DNA from: Suilimivivens sp009774465
GTDB lineage: Bacteria > Bacillota > Clostridia > Lachnospirales > Lachnospiraceae
Assembly: GCA_947382645.1 (NCBI GenBank)
Contig: CANDAE010000007.1
Location: 62,001-126,000 of the forward strand
Reading direction: 5' to 3'
Length of the DNA: 64,000 nt
Numbering within the stretch: position 1 is the first letter of the stretch; each line of letters starts with the position of its first letter. Both the position numbers and the translations under genes were made by a program. Below, in pieces: positions 44,624 to 53,946 of the stretch. Below the pieces are notes generated by a model that saw only the letters and a program-made list of their open reading frames with translations, had not been told where the DNA came from and ran no database searches.

Positions 44624-45517
44624 ATGTACTTCTCGATTATTATAATACTATTTCTACTGTTATTTCTCATTGTATCTTCCACCTGCCGCAGACGCTGGGC
44701 AATAAAAAAAGTCTGCTCCATGTCATGTTCTGATAAATGTGAGCTTTTCAACTCTCTCCTGGAACCATTCGGATATTGTTACAACCCCTCTCAGGATATC
44801 ATATCTTCCCGAAATGATGCATGGCAGAGAAGTGCCGGCTATACAGCCCTTTTTGACCGTTCAGCCCCATACTTTAACATGGTGTTTGATTATCTGCCCA
44901 TCTATTTCGATTATGATGAAAAAACCTGGCTGATTGAAGTCTGGAAGGGGCAATATGGTATCAACACCGGTTCCGAAGTGGGTATTTACTACGCAGATCA
45001 TATTCTTTCTGAAAAAGAACTGCCAACCGCACACTTTCAGGCTGTGGATGACCATGACATGCTGCCTGTCTCCATGACTTTATCAAAAGAAAACGATCTC
45101 CTTGCCAGAGTTGCAAAAAAGACCTGGTGGCTGACCGCATTTTGTATGGGACAGTTCTCAAAGCCCTCCCAGCTTTTCCTCAATGTTTCTATCTGCTTTA
45201 CGGATTGTGATATGATGCATCATTTTCTGAATGCCCTCCGAAAAACCGGTCTGCCTGAAGAATGTATTCAAATATGCGGCCATAAGGTTACTTTTCCTTT
45301 CGGCGGATGTATCAGACGTCCTTATAGCTTATGGCAACGCATTGTCCGCGCCTGGGCACAGTTTTGGAATCGGATTTTCTGTAAAATCTTTCTCTTTATC
45401 ACACGTTACTTTACCCTTACTATGGACCGGATGCTGTATTTGTATTATCTACTTCCATTTGCTTTTAGAAAAATGCTTCGCCTGCGTAAATGTCGTAAAA
45501 AATATATGTGCCATTAG
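44624..45517 (+). CDS. DUF4474-family membrane-anchored protein
   Basis: The 297-residue protein starts with a hydrophobic helix (residues 2-19), followed by a basic cysteine stretch, and contains the DUF4474 core: FDRSAPYFNMVFDYLPIYFDYDEKTWLIEVWKGQYGINTGSEVGIYYAD. Near the C-terminus lies another hydrophobic, aromatic region and a very basic end (RKMLRLRKCRKKY). AAGGA lies ten bases before the ATG. The phosphoesterase gene follows by 15 bases, which suggests joint action at the membrane. The family is uncharacterised. Confidence 0.8.
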   Translation: MYFSIIIILFLLLFLIVSSTCRRRWAIKKVCSMSCSDKCELFNSLLEPFGYCYNPSQDIISSRNDAWQRSAGYTALFDRSAPYFNMVFDYLPIYFDYDEKTWLIEVWKGQYGINTGSEVGIYYADHILSEKELPTAHFQAVDDHDMLPVSMTLSKENDLLARVAKKTWWLTAFCMGQFSKPSQLFLNVSICFTDCDMMHHFLNALRKTGLPEECIQICGHKVTFPFGGCIRRPYSLWQRIVRAWAQFWNRIFCKIFLFITRYFTLTMDRMLYLYYLLPFAFRKMLRLRKCRKKYMCH

Positions 45518-45532
45518 AGAGGAGCTTATCCC

Positions 45533-46417
45533 ATGAGCTATGAATCCCGTATCTCCCATGCTTTTGACAATGCCCCTGTACTGCCGCTGCATAAAGGCTC
45601 CCGCTATGTGATTATCAGCGACTGCCACAGGGGCAGCGGAAACGCCAACGATAATTTTTTAAAAAATGAAAATCTATACTTTACCGCCCTTGCCCATTAT
45701 TATGAGCGCGGCTTCACTTATATTGAGCTGGGAGATGGGGATGAGCTGTGGGAAAACAGAAATATGCGCCAGATCATAGATATTCACAACAATACCTTCC
45801 ATCTTCTGTCCTGTTTTTATCAAAAAAACAGACTTTATATGATCTACGGAAACCATGATATGGTAAAGAAAAAGCGGGGCTATGGAAAAAACATGTACTC
45901 TTCCTATTATTGTACCAACACCCTATGTACGCAGCCTCTTTTTCCAGATCTTACCTTTTACGAAGGAATCATTTTAGAATCTCCTTATGACAGTTCCCGG
46001 CTTTTTCTTACTCATGGCCATCAGGCTGACTTTTTAAACTCTACCTGCTGGAAGCTTGCCCGTTTTCTTGTCAGGTATCTGTGGAAGCCTCTGGAGCATT
46101 TTGGCGTTTTAGATCCTACCAATGCTGCCAAAAATTACGTGCGCAAGGACAAAGTCGAACAGCGCCTTGACAATTATGCAAAAGCAAAAAACCTGCATTT
46201 GATTACCGGCCACACCCACCGCCCCCGCCTTAATACGGAAGATTTGTTTTATATCAATACGGGGAGTTGTGTGCATCCCTACAATATTACCTGTCTGGAA
46301 ATTGAAAATCAAATGCTTACACTGGTGAAATGGAATATTTCCGTAAAAAAAGACAGAACCCTCTATGTTGCCAGAGAAGTTCTGTCCTCCTGTTCATTTT
46401 TACAGCTCTTTATGTAG
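45533..46417 (+). CDS. Metallophosphoesterase, UDP-2,3-diacylglucosamine-hydrolase-like fold
   Basis: The 294-residue protein has the calcineurin-like motifs ISDCHRGSG (about residue 29), ELGDGDELWENRN (about 63), YGNHDMV (about 104), THGHQAD (about 161) and TGHTHRP (about 225). The form HGHQAD with TGHTHRP resembles LpxH-like and related bacterial enzymes that act on nucleotide-linked or lipid substrates. No signal peptide is seen. It lies directly behind the DUF4474 gene with GAGGAG eight bases before its ATG and ends two bases from the convergent hemerythrin gene. Confidence 0.87.
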   Translation: MSYESRISHAFDNAPVLPLHKGSRYVIISDCHRGSGNANDNFLKNENLYFTALAHYYERGFTYIELGDGDELWENRNMRQIIDIHNNTFHLLSCFYQKNRLYMIYGNHDMVKKKRGYGKNMYSSYYCTNTLCTQPLFPDLTFYEGIILESPYDSSRLFLTHGHQADFLNSTCWKLARFLVRYLWKPLEHFGVLDPTNAAKNYVRKDKVEQRLDNYAKAKNLHLITGHTHRPRLNTEDLFYINTGSCVHPYNITCLEIENQMLTLVKWNISVKKDRTLYVAREVLSSCSFLQLFM

Positions 46418-46418
46418 A

Positions 46419-46832
46419 TTATGAATTGCTTTCCGATGCAGGGATCTGCTTATCCGTATAAAGAATGTGATTTACCAGCCAGTCTGTCAAATATTTTAAA
46501 ATATTATCAATCACAGCGTCCTGATCTTCATATTCCTCGTCAACGCCTTCCAGCTCATGTTCTTCTAACCAGTTGATAAAGGCCTGATGCTGCGTCTTCT
46601 GGGTAAACAGCTTCTTGTACCCGATAGACTGCATATACTCTTCCTCATGGGAAAAATGCATGATTGTGTATTCCTTCAATTCATTTAACAGATCATTAAT
46701 CTGGTCATATTTATCCGGAATAAATTCTGCGTTCTTTAACTGGTAAGTTTCCTCCGCTATTTCAAACAGCCTTGTGTGTTCATTATCAATGAACTCAATA
46801 CCGGTCAGGTATTCATCTTTCATCTCATACAT
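46419..46832 (-). CDS. Bacteriohemerythrin
   Basis: The 137-residue four-helix protein binds oxygen at a di-iron site. All ligands can be placed: H in IDNEHTRLFEI, H and E in MHFSHEEEYM, H in TQHQAFINWL, H and D in LVNHILYTDKQIP. As a single-domain protein in an anaerobe it probably scavenges or carries oxygen or supplies iron; the exact role is open. GGAGG lies nine bases before the ATG, and a good promoter stands upstream at 46874-46902. Confidence 0.94.
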   Translation of the reverse strand: MYEMKDEYLTGIEFIDNEHTRLFEIAEETYQLKNAEFIPDKYDQINDLLNELKEYTIMHFSHEEEYMQSIGYKKLFTQKTQHQAFINWLEEHELEGVDEEYEDQDAVIDNILKYLTDWLVNHILYTDKQIPASESNS

Positions 46833-46873
46833 ATCAAAAATCCTCCTTCACAATCCTCTGATTGATCGCTATA

Positions 46874-46902
46874 ATCATACCATATGGCCGGGGAATAAAC
46901 AA
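46874..46902 (-). promoter_or_regulatory. Promoter of the hemerythrin gene
   Basis: On the minus strand TTGTTT (46902-46897), a 17-base spacer and TATGAT (46879-46874) lie about 40 bases before the start codon. The gene therefore does not depend on the exporter transcript. Confidence 0.65.
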
Positions 46903-46932
46903 GCGCGCATAGTAAATTATCTTAAAATAACA

Positions 46933-49263
46933 TCATAACTCATTTATCGTTTCAGTGATTGACATGCTGCAGATACGTTTTGCCGGAGCATAAACCGCTG
47001 CAACAGAAGAAATAAATACAAAAAAGAATATTATGCCAATTAAAATAACCGGTAAATGCCATGTAACGCCAAAATAGTGGGTAATCAGCCGATCATACAA
47101 AGTCCTGCTAAGCGGTATTCCAATCCCACAGCCCACAATTAATCCGGAAATTGCATAAGTACCGGATTCTGTGGCAATCATTTTTTTAAGCTGCCTGCTG
47201 TCCATGCCGACTGCCCGCATTGCTCCATACTGTTTTATCCTTGCCGATACGCTCATGGAAATACTGTTGATAATATTGAATATTGTAATCATGGCAATAA
47301 TGGTTAAAAAGCTGTATACCACAAATACCGAAGCAAAATACGTTGCCTGATCCTGCTTATTGGTCTCACGTAAATCATCAAAAATCACATGATTGGGGAC
47401 AAGATTATTTATTTGCTTCACAGTATCTTCATCCGCTTCTTCATTCAGCTGTATGCCAATCATACTGTAATTCTGCTCCCCGGTTATTCTTTCAAATGTT
47501 TTCTCAGAACATATCACACTGTACTCACTTGGAAATACACCAGCGGACACCGCACAGGTAATTTCAACTTCTTTTCCTCCAATTTGAACAGTATCTCCAA
47601 CCTTAAGTGGATTATCCTTATTAAGAACTGTCATAACCTGACCGCTGTCTCCATAGATTTCTGACAAATCTCCATAAACCACGCTGTCCCCTGCTTCATC
47701 CAGCAGAGTGTCACTATATGATACTAAATTTACATGATTTATTTCTTTCTGTGAAGAGGCTGCCGGAACATTCCCCATATATGCACACCCAAAGGTCCAT
47801 TCCACCCCTGCTATGGAACCTATCGTTTCATTCAGACTTTGACTCAGTACACATTCGTTCGCATATCCGTTAAGTACAATATCCGGCTGCCAGGAACGCA
47901 AAGAAGGTATTAAATTACGTACAAAGTTCAATCCCACTGAAAAACAAAAAAGCAAAATAATACTAAGTGAAAAACTGGCTGTCATTAAAAACCAGTTTTT
48001 CCTGGAAATTACAGCATGATAAATACCCAGAATGCTTTCGGCTTTGCACAAATTTAATTTTAACGTATGCCGCTGTAAATGTACACTTTCACTGTTACCG
48101 GAAACCGCCGCCATCGGAGAAACCTTAGATGCACGTTTCGCCGGTGACTGGGCTGCCAGTAAAACAGTTATAATTCCAACTAATGCACCACTAAACAATC
48201 CCACGGGACTTAATGCAAATACAGGCATGGTAATAAATTCACCACCAATACCATAATGCAGCATTGCACATATTCCCCAACTGCCAGCAATTCCGGCAAT
48301 TATTCCAACAGGCACAGCTGCTTTGCACCAATTAAGCGCTTCCAATCGCACATATCGAATGATTTGTTTACGACTTGCACCAATACAGCGCATCATGCCA
48401 AAAAATTTTGTCCGCTGAGCCACATTACTGTTCATACTTCCGGAAATCATTAAAACTCCTGCCAGCAAAACTAAAACAAACAACATGGCAGCCATTCCAT
48501 AAAAATTTTTTACGGATTCATTACTGCTTTGTCCTGCCAGTCCCATAACAGCTGTATTTTCAGAAATATTTTCATCTGGCAGTTCATACTGCTGCTGTAG
48601 TTCCGTAATTGCCTTGGATGCCTTAGCTCCATTTTGAAACCGAACATAAAAAAACGGACTGCTCAAAACTCCATTTTGCTCCATAAGGGCATCAAAAGCT
48701 TTCTGCGTCATATACACAGCAATTAAATATGTCTGCCCCTGATAACTATCTCTATCATCTGTTCCAAAGCCAGATATCGTAAGGTCAACATCTCCTGCCG
48801 GAGTCTTAATGGTCACACAATCTCCAATCTGCACATTAAGTGCAAGTTTTGCATTAGAGCTGAGAACAGCCTCCTCATCATTCTCCGGAAAATGTCCTTC
48901 ATCAATTGCATTGACAAGCTGCGTCATATAATTGTAATCAGTGCCATATAAAGCAGCTTTTTTCTCTCCCACATAAAATGGCTGATCTGCATCAGAATTA
49001 AATGCTTCCGACCATCCTGTTACCAGAACATCAGAACGCCCGGCAATTTTTTCTGCCACTTCTTTTGAAGTATTTTCCAGCTTAATATGCCAGCTTCCAT
49101 GCTTTTCCAGCAATTTGCTGCTTTGCGTTCTAATAAACATGTCAGATACACTGAAAATCGTTGTCACTAACAGAACAGAAATAATAATACATAATATTGT
49201 CATACGATTCTGACGTTTCCGCACCCTTGCAGAAACAGGTATAAGACCAAGGTAGCTTCTCAT
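46933..49263 (-). CDS. FtsX-type ABC transporter permease with two FtsX domains
   Basis: The 776-residue protein has a first helix (ILCIIISVLLVTTIFSVSDMF), a large extracytoplasmic domain (residues 50-245), an FtsX domain (NSNVAQRTKFFGMMRCIGASRKQIIRYVRLEAL), a second helix and extracytoplasmic domain, and a second FtsX domain (ISMSVSARIKQYGAMRAVGMDSRQLKKMIATES). This layout suits export or sensing of peptides or lipids rather than BceB-type bacitracin systems. The ATG at 49263 (GGGGAGG eight bases upstream) overlaps the TGA of the ATPase frame as ATGA. It is intact although its ATPase partner is interrupted. Confidence 0.9.
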   Translation of the reverse strand: MRSYLGLIPVSARVRKRQNRMTILCIIISVLLVTTIFSVSDMFIRTQSSKLLEKHGSWHIKLENTSKEVAEKIAGRSDVLVTGWSEAFNSDADQPFYVGEKKAALYGTDYNYMTQLVNAIDEGHFPENDEEAVLSSNAKLALNVQIGDCVTIKTPAGDVDLTISGFGTDDRDSYQGQTYLIAVYMTQKAFDALMEQNGVLSSPFFYVRFQNGAKASKAITELQQQYELPDENISENTAVMGLAGQSSNESVKNFYGMAAMLFVLVLLAGVLMISGSMNSNVAQRTKFFGMMRCIGASRKQIIRYVRLEALNWCKAAVPVGIIAGIAGSWGICAMLHYGIGGEFITMPVFALSPVGLFSGALVGIITVLLAAQSPAKRASKVSPMAAVSGNSESVHLQRHTLKLNLCKAESILGIYHAVISRKNWFLMTASFSLSIILLFCFSVGLNFVRNLIPSLRSWQPDIVLNGYANECVLSQSLNETIGSIAGVEWTFGCAYMGNVPAASSQKEINHVNLVSYSDTLLDEAGDSVVYGDLSEIYGDSGQVMTVLNKDNPLKVGDTVQIGGKEVEITCAVSAGVFPSEYSVICSEKTFERITGEQNYSMIGIQLNEEADEDTVKQINNLVPNHVIFDDLRETNKQDQATYFASVFVVYSFLTIIAMITIFNIINSISMSVSARIKQYGAMRAVGMDSRQLKKMIATESGTYAISGLIVGCGIGIPLSRTLYDRLITHYFGVTWHLPVILIGIIFFFVFISSVAAVYAPAKRICSMSITETINEL

Positions 49264-49943
49264 TCCCTGCACCTCCCCAAATCGGTCAGAACGCCATCCG
49301 ATACCTGTAATACACGATCTGCAGTCTGTGCAATACTGCGATTGTGAGTAATCATGATAATCGTCTGCTCGTATTTTTTGGATGCCTCTTTCAGCAATAA
49401 AATAACCTCACTGCTGTTTCATGTATCCAAATTTCCTGTGGGTTCATCTGCAAGTATCAGTGATGGTCTGGTAATAAGCGCCCGTCCAATCGCTGCTCTC
49501 TGTTGTTGACCGCCGGACAACTGGCCTGGCAGGTGATTTCTGCGCTCCTGTAAATTCAAAACAGTAAGCAGTTCTTCCAGATATTCCCTGTCAGGTTTCT
49601 GATAATCCAACAGCATGGGAAAAATAATATTCTGCTCCACAGTAAGCTCCGGTACAAGATTAAATGCCTGAAAGATAAATCCAATATTTCTACGCCGGAA
49701 CACAGTAAGCTTTCTGTCATTCATGGAAAAAATATCCTTTCCATCAATCATTATCCTGCCCGACGTTGGCGCATCCAACGCGCCAATTATATTAAGGAGT
49801 GTACTTTTTCCAGAGCCAGATTCCCCTACAATCGCTACATACTCACCTTTAGGAACGGAAAAACTGACATTTTTCAATGCTTTCACAGCGGTCTCTCCAC
49901 TGCCATAGGTCTTACAAATATTATTGACCTCTAATAAGTTCAT
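49260..49943 (-). pseudogene. ABC exporter ATPase (MacB/LolD type) interrupted by an in-frame TGA
   Basis: The first 174 codons encode a normal ATPase: Walker A GESGSGKST (about 40-48), Q-loop FQAFNL, signature LSGGQQQR, Walker B LILADEPTGNLDT. Codon 175 is TGA (49421-49419). The same frame then continues for 52 codons with the expected C-terminus (SSEVILLLKEASKKYEQTI and the H-loop MITHN, His about 200), ending at a TGA (49262-49260) that overlaps the permease ATG. Restored length would be 227 residues, normal for the family. One base change (CGA or AGA to TGA) would explain it. The truncated product lacks the H-loop and should not hydrolyse ATP. Base-calling error or readthrough remain possible. 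Confidence 0.85.
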
Positions 49944-50053
49944 AGTGCCAACACCTCTTTCTCAATCATTTTAACAGATAGAAAAATTAACTTTATCTCT
50001 TGCCTGTGTCTGAAAGAATAGCACATTAATATTACTGTAAGACTACAGCAAGC

Positions 50054-51091
50054 CTACAATTTTGTAGGAATCAGAAAATTTATCGTAAAAGTCGTTCCCT
50101 TTCCCAATTCACTGTCAACCTCAATACTGCCGCCATGTGCTTCGACGATTGCCTTTGCCAAAGGCAGACCAAGACCAATTCCCTGCTTATCTTTTGAAAA
50201 GCGGCTGCGGTAAAACCGCTTAAAAATATGGTATAAATCTTCCGGATAAATCCCACAGCCATTATCTTTTACAGCCACCTGGACAGCACCGGACAAAGCT
50301 TTCCATTCAATGCGTACCGTATCTCCATTTGCTGTATGATCGAGAGCATTTTTTACGATATTGTCTATGGCTTCAATCAGCCAGTCCCGGTCACATAAAA
50401 GTGAAATATTATCTGCACCGGAAATAATAATTGTTTTCTGCTCTTCTCTGGCTCTATATGCAAAATGCAGTTCAATATCCTGCATCATATCGGCTACGTT
50501 CTCCATACTTTTCTCAATCACAATGGAACCGGCATCCAGCTTTGTAATCTTCAAAAGGTTTTGAACCAGTGTTTCAATCCGATCAAGCTCCTGTTCTGAT
50601 AATGTGACAAATTCTCCTATGTCCGGCAGTTTTTCCGCTTCATCCTTAAGCAAACCATTATAAATATTAAGCGCTGCCAGCGGAGTCTTTAATTGGTGTG
50701 AAATATCAGATATGGTATTTTTTAAAAATTCCTTTTCCCCTGCTTCATTTGCTGCATGAGCATTTAACACCGCAGCCATCGAATTTACAGAATGGAACAG
50801 TCTGTAAACTTCACCTTCCTCATCACATTCAATGCGGGCATTTACATTTCCTGCAAGATAGGCGTTAATCTGGGACACCGCATCCTCCAACATCCTGTTT
50901 TGTCTGTGGAAATACAAAAAACAGACTGTCAAAATTGCTATTGCTGTCAATAAAGCAAGTAACAGTAATCCAAAGGAAAATTTCTGATACAGCGCCCATG
51001 CCAATATCTCCGCCAGAACAATAAAATTTATCAAAACGACCACTATTGACAAAAATAAATACTTTATATCTTTGTTTACAAATATTTTCAC
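50054..51091 (-). CDS. Sensor histidine kinase
   Basis: The 345-residue protein has two membrane helices near residues 10-60 with almost no extracellular loop, HAMP-like region, DHp domain with SDISHQLKTPLAALN (phospho-acceptor about H132) and an ATPase domain (N-box DNIVKNALDHTANGD, G1 VKDNGCGIYPED, G2 GIGLGLPLAKAIVEAHGG). Such intramembrane-sensing kinases often take their cue from a partner ABC transporter. I chose the GTG at 51091 because GAGGTG lies four bases upstream; the frame is open to a TTG at 51103 that overlaps the regulator stop. Downstream lies the exporter. Confidence 0.93.
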   Translation of the reverse strand: MKIFVNKDIKYLFLSIVVVLINFIVLAEILAWALYQKFSFGLLLLALLTAIAILTVCFLYFHRQNRMLEDAVSQINAYLAGNVNARIECDEEGEVYRLFHSVNSMAAVLNAHAANEAGEKEFLKNTISDISHQLKTPLAALNIYNGLLKDEAEKLPDIGEFVTLSEQELDRIETLVQNLLKITKLDAGSIVIEKSMENVADMMQDIELHFAYRAREEQKTIIISGADNISLLCDRDWLIEAIDNIVKNALDHTANGDTVRIEWKALSGAVQVAVKDNGCGIYPEDLYHIFKRFYRSRFSKDKQGIGLGLPLAKAIVEAHGGSIEVDSELGKGTTFTINFLIPTKL

Positions 51092-51099
51092 AAAACACC

Positions 51100-51786
51100 T
51101 CAATCACTGACAGCCCATTTATAGCCCATACGTCGTACTGTTAATAACATTTGCGGCTCACTGGGATTATCCTCAATCTTCATTCGCAGCCTGCGCATAT
51201 ATACTGTAAGCGTACTGCTGTCAATATAATTGCCCTCGCAATCCCACAATTTGTCCAATATCTGTTCCTTAGTGAGTACACAATTGGGATTTTTCATAAA
51301 GAGGCAAAGCAGCTTATATTCTGCTGCAGTCAAATCGAGCAGTTTCCCATTTTTAAATACCTGCCCCTGAAGCAAAAGTACTTTAACCCCATTTGACTGC
51401 AGTTCCGTATCAGCCTGATGAAAATCCTTTGCTCTCCGAAGCAGGGCATTGATTCTTGAAACCAGTACCCCCAGCTTAAATGGTTTGGTAATGTAATCGT
51501 CACCGCCAATATCCAGCCCCATAATAATGTTCATTTCCTCGTCGGAAGCAGTCAAAAAGATAATCGGTACTTTAGAAACCTGCCTGACCTTTTTACAGAA
51601 TTCAAAACCTGTGCCATCGGGCAAGGATACATCCAAAACCAGTAAATCATATTTGCCCTCCCCCCATAACTTGTCCGCTTCTTTTAGTGTTCTGGCAATT
51701 GCCAATCCAAATCCCTGCTTTTTGAAAGCAAAGGAAAGACCGTTAATCAGACTTAAATCATCTTCAAGAAGCAATATCTTACTCAT
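51100..51786 (-). CDS. OmpR/PhoB-family response regulator
   Basis: The 228-residue protein has a receiver domain with the acidic pocket (LLEDD), phospho-acceptor D52 in LLVLDVSLPDG, the Thr/Ser position in FLTASDEEMN and K in YITKPFK, then an OmpR-type winged helix (LDLTAAEYKLLCLFMKNPNCVLTKEQILDKLWD; VYMRRLRMKIEDNPSEPQMLLTVRRMGYKW). The start at 51786 follows AGAAAGG by nine bases; the open frame upstream belongs to the gdhA terminator region. It probably controls the kinase-exporter operon. Confidence 0.95.
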   Translation of the reverse strand: MSKILLLEDDLSLINGLSFAFKKQGFGLAIARTLKEADKLWGEGKYDLLVLDVSLPDGTGFEFCKKVRQVSKVPIIFLTASDEEMNIIMGLDIGGDDYITKPFKLGVLVSRINALLRRAKDFHQADTELQSNGVKVLLLQGQVFKNGKLLDLTAAEYKLLCLFMKNPNCVLTKEQILDKLWDCEGNYIDSSTLTVYMRRLRMKIEDNPSEPQMLLTVRRMGYKWAVSD

Positions 51787-51863
51787 AATTATTTTCCTTT
51801 CTTCTGCAACGACAGGTTTTGTGCCGGTTTGGTTATCAACCAAATACTTTATCCATGCATAAA

Positions 51864-51901
51864 GAGAAGTCCCATAAACACTGGATTTACAGGACTTCCT
51901 C
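51864..51901 (-). terminator. Terminator of gdhA
   Basis: GAGAAGTCCC (51864-51873) pairs with GGACTTCCTC (51892-51901) with one bulge. On the minus strand it follows the gdhA stop by 58 bases, with a short T-run after it. Confidence 0.65.
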
Positions 51902-51958
51902 ATATCATCTTTCTTCTTCGGGAAACATTTTAAACAGCTCTTTCTTGAAATTCGGCTA

Positions 51959-53293
51959 TTAAACAATTCCCTGTGCAGTCATGGCATCTGCAACCTTCAA
52001 AAAGCCTGCAATGTTAGCGCCGGCAACATAATTGCCTTCCATATTGTACTTCTTTGCAGCATCATCCATGTTATGGAAGATATTTACCATGATATTCTTT
52101 AATTTACTGTCTACTTCCTCAAAGGTCCAGCTTAATCTCTCGGAGTTCTGACTCATTTCCAGTGCGGAGGTTGCAACGCCGCCTGCATTTGCTGCCTTGC
52201 CGGGTGCAAATAACACCCCGTTTGCCTGAAGGTATTCAGTTGCTTCAATTGTTGTAGGCATGTTAGCGCCTTCTGCAACTGCAATACATCCATTTGCTAC
52301 AAGAGCTTTTGCATCATCGATAAGCAGCTCATTCTGGGTTGCACAGGGAAGTGCCACATCACATTTAACGCTCCATACGCCTCTGCCCTCATGATACTCA
52401 GCGCTCTTTCTTGCTGCTGCATACTCTGTCAGCCTTGCACGCTTCACTTCTTTTACTTCCTTAAGAAGAGCCACGTCAATTCCTTCCGGATCATACACCC
52501 AGCCGGTGGAATCAGAAACAGTCACTACCTTTGCACCTAACTGCTGTGCTTTCTGAGTTGCATAAATTGCCACATTTCCTGAACCGGAAATAACAACGGT
52601 CTTTCCGCTTAATTCATGACCATTGCATTTTAACATTTCTTCCGTAAGATATAAAAGTCCGTAACCTGTTGCTTCTGTTCTTGCCAGAGAACCACCATAG
52701 GATAATCCCTTACCGGTGAGAACTCCTTCATACACGCCCCTGATTCTCTTATACTGTCCATACATATAACCAATTTCTCTTGCTCCTGTACCAATATCAC
52801 CGGCAGGAACGTCTGTATCAGCTCCTATGTATTTATTTAATTCTGTCATAAAGCTCTGACAAAATGCCATAACTTCTCTATCTGATTTTCCCTTGGGATC
52901 AAAATCTGATCCACCTTTGCCTCCGCCAATAGGAAGCCCTGTTAAAGAATTTTTGAAAATCTGTTCAAATCCAAGAAACTTTATAATACCAAGGTTTACA
53001 CTGGGATGTAATCTAAGACCTCCCTTGTAAGGGCCGATTGCGCTGTTAAACTGCACGCGGAATGCATTGTTTACCTGAACCTGTCCCTTGTCATCCACCC
53101 AGGGAACTCTAAATAATAACTGCCTTTCCGGTGTAACCAGTCTTTCAAGAAGAGCATCTTTTCTGTATGCTTCCTCGTTTGCCTCAATTACAACCCTTAA
53201 AGATTCCAAAACCTCTTTTACTGCCTGGTGGAATTCAGGCTGTGCCGGATTCTTCTCAACTACCATCTGAAACACTTCATCAACATATGACAT
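51959..53293 (-). CDS. gdhA: Glutamate dehydrogenase, hexameric NADP-type
   Basis: The 444-residue enzyme interconverts 2-oxoglutarate plus ammonia and glutamate. Signature segments are GPYKGGLRLHPSVN, the catalytic lysine in GGGKGGSDFDPKGKSD (about K125), DVPAGDIGTGAREIGYM, and a Rossmann fold with VVISGSGNVAIYATQKAQQLGAK. The acid after the Rossmann strand is replaced by serine (VTVSDS), as expected for an NADP-preferring enzyme of subfamily I; cofactor choice is an inference. It has its own promoter at 53352-53380 and AAAGGAGG nine bases before the ATG. Confidence 0.97.
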   Translation of the reverse strand: MSYVDEVFQMVVEKNPAQPEFHQAVKEVLESLRVVIEANEEAYRKDALLERLVTPERQLLFRVPWVDDKGQVQVNNAFRVQFNSAIGPYKGGLRLHPSVNLGIIKFLGFEQIFKNSLTGLPIGGGKGGSDFDPKGKSDREVMAFCQSFMTELNKYIGADTDVPAGDIGTGAREIGYMYGQYKRIRGVYEGVLTGKGLSYGGSLARTEATGYGLLYLTEEMLKCNGHELSGKTVVISGSGNVAIYATQKAQQLGAKVVTVSDSTGWVYDPEGIDVALLKEVKEVKRARLTEYAAARKSAEYHEGRGVWSVKCDVALPCATQNELLIDDAKALVANGCIAVAEGANMPTTIEATEYLQANGVLFAPGKAANAGGVATSALEMSQNSERLSWTFEEVDSKLKNIMVNIFHNMDDAAKKYNMEGNYVAGANIAGFLKVADAMTAQGIV

Positions 53294-53351
53294 ACAATAT
53301 GTCCTCCTTTAATTTAGTATAATTGTAGTACGGTATCATTGTATACACTGT

Positions 53352-53380
53352 ATTATATAACGTACTTGAAAAAATCACAA
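53352..53380 (-). promoter_or_regulatory. Promoter of gdhA
   Basis: On the minus strand TTGTGA (53380-53375), a 17-base spacer and TATAAT (53357-53352) lie about 50 bases before the start codon. Confidence 0.75.
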
Positions 53381-53416
53381 TATACTTTAAGAAATTAAAT
53401 CACAAAAGTTTCAAAA

Positions 53417-53848
53417 TTATAAATACTGCTTTAACTTTTCAATATTCTTTTCTTCGAAATCCATTAACTCTTTCGCTACTTCCATAGAAACATTTCCTGC
53501 TCTTTCGTTATGGTTAATGGCTTTCCACATGCTGGTCAATCCTCTGTTTGAGCCCTGGATCATCAGCTCTGCAATATGACTTGTACTGGTGTTAAACATG
53601 GTATTTGCCCTTACTCCATTTTTCAGCATAATGTCCTGAAAACCAGATTCCTTATAAGAAGCTGCTTTTCCGTCAAGCAGCCTGTTAGTTGCTTTATTAT
53701 AAAGATCTGCATATTTCATGGATTCTCTGGTCACATGCATGGCAAGGTTGTCGTCAAATATCTTATCACTGATGGTATCAATCGCTTTCATTGCCATTTT
53801 TGTATTTTTCTGCACTTCCTGTAAAACCTTCACATCATCATTTCTCAT
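53417..53848 (-). CDS. Conserved helical protein of Clostridia, 143 residues
   Basis: The protein starts MRNDDVKVLQEVQKNTKMAM and looks all-helical, with the segments AIDTISDKIFDDNLAMHVTRESMKYADLYNKATNRLLDG, HIAELMIQGSNRGLTSMWKAINHN and VSMEVAKELMDFEEKNIEKLK. I recall similar hypothetical proteins in many Clostridia, so it is a real gene of unknown role, perhaps a four-helix bundle. No metal motif or membrane segment is seen. GGAGG lies 11 bases before the ATG. Confidence 0.82.
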   Translation of the reverse strand: MRNDDVKVLQEVQKNTKMAMKAIDTISDKIFDDNLAMHVTRESMKYADLYNKATNRLLDGKAASYKESGFQDIMLKNGVRANTMFNTSTSHIAELMIQGSNRGLTSMWKAINHNERAGNVSMEVAKELMDFEEKNIEKLKQYL

Positions 53849-53889
53849 AGCTTCAGCTTCCTCCGGTCCAAAAATTGAATAAAAATGTT

Positions 53890-53920
53890 AAAAAAACAGG
53901 ATGGCACATATCCATCCTGC
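53890..53920 (-). terminator. Terminator of the Gfo/Idh/MocA oxidoreductase gene
   Basis: CAGGATGG (53897-53904) pairs with CCATCCTG (53912-53919). On the minus strand a run of six or more T follows. It lies 27 bases past the stop at 53947. Confidence 0.85.
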
Positions 53921-53946
53921 ATTTAGTCTTTCCATATTTTTATTTT

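Noticed and set aside
49419..49421. Selenocysteine at the ATPase TGA
   Set aside because: No selenocysteine position is known there in ABC ATPases, and no clear SECIS-like hairpin follows the codon.
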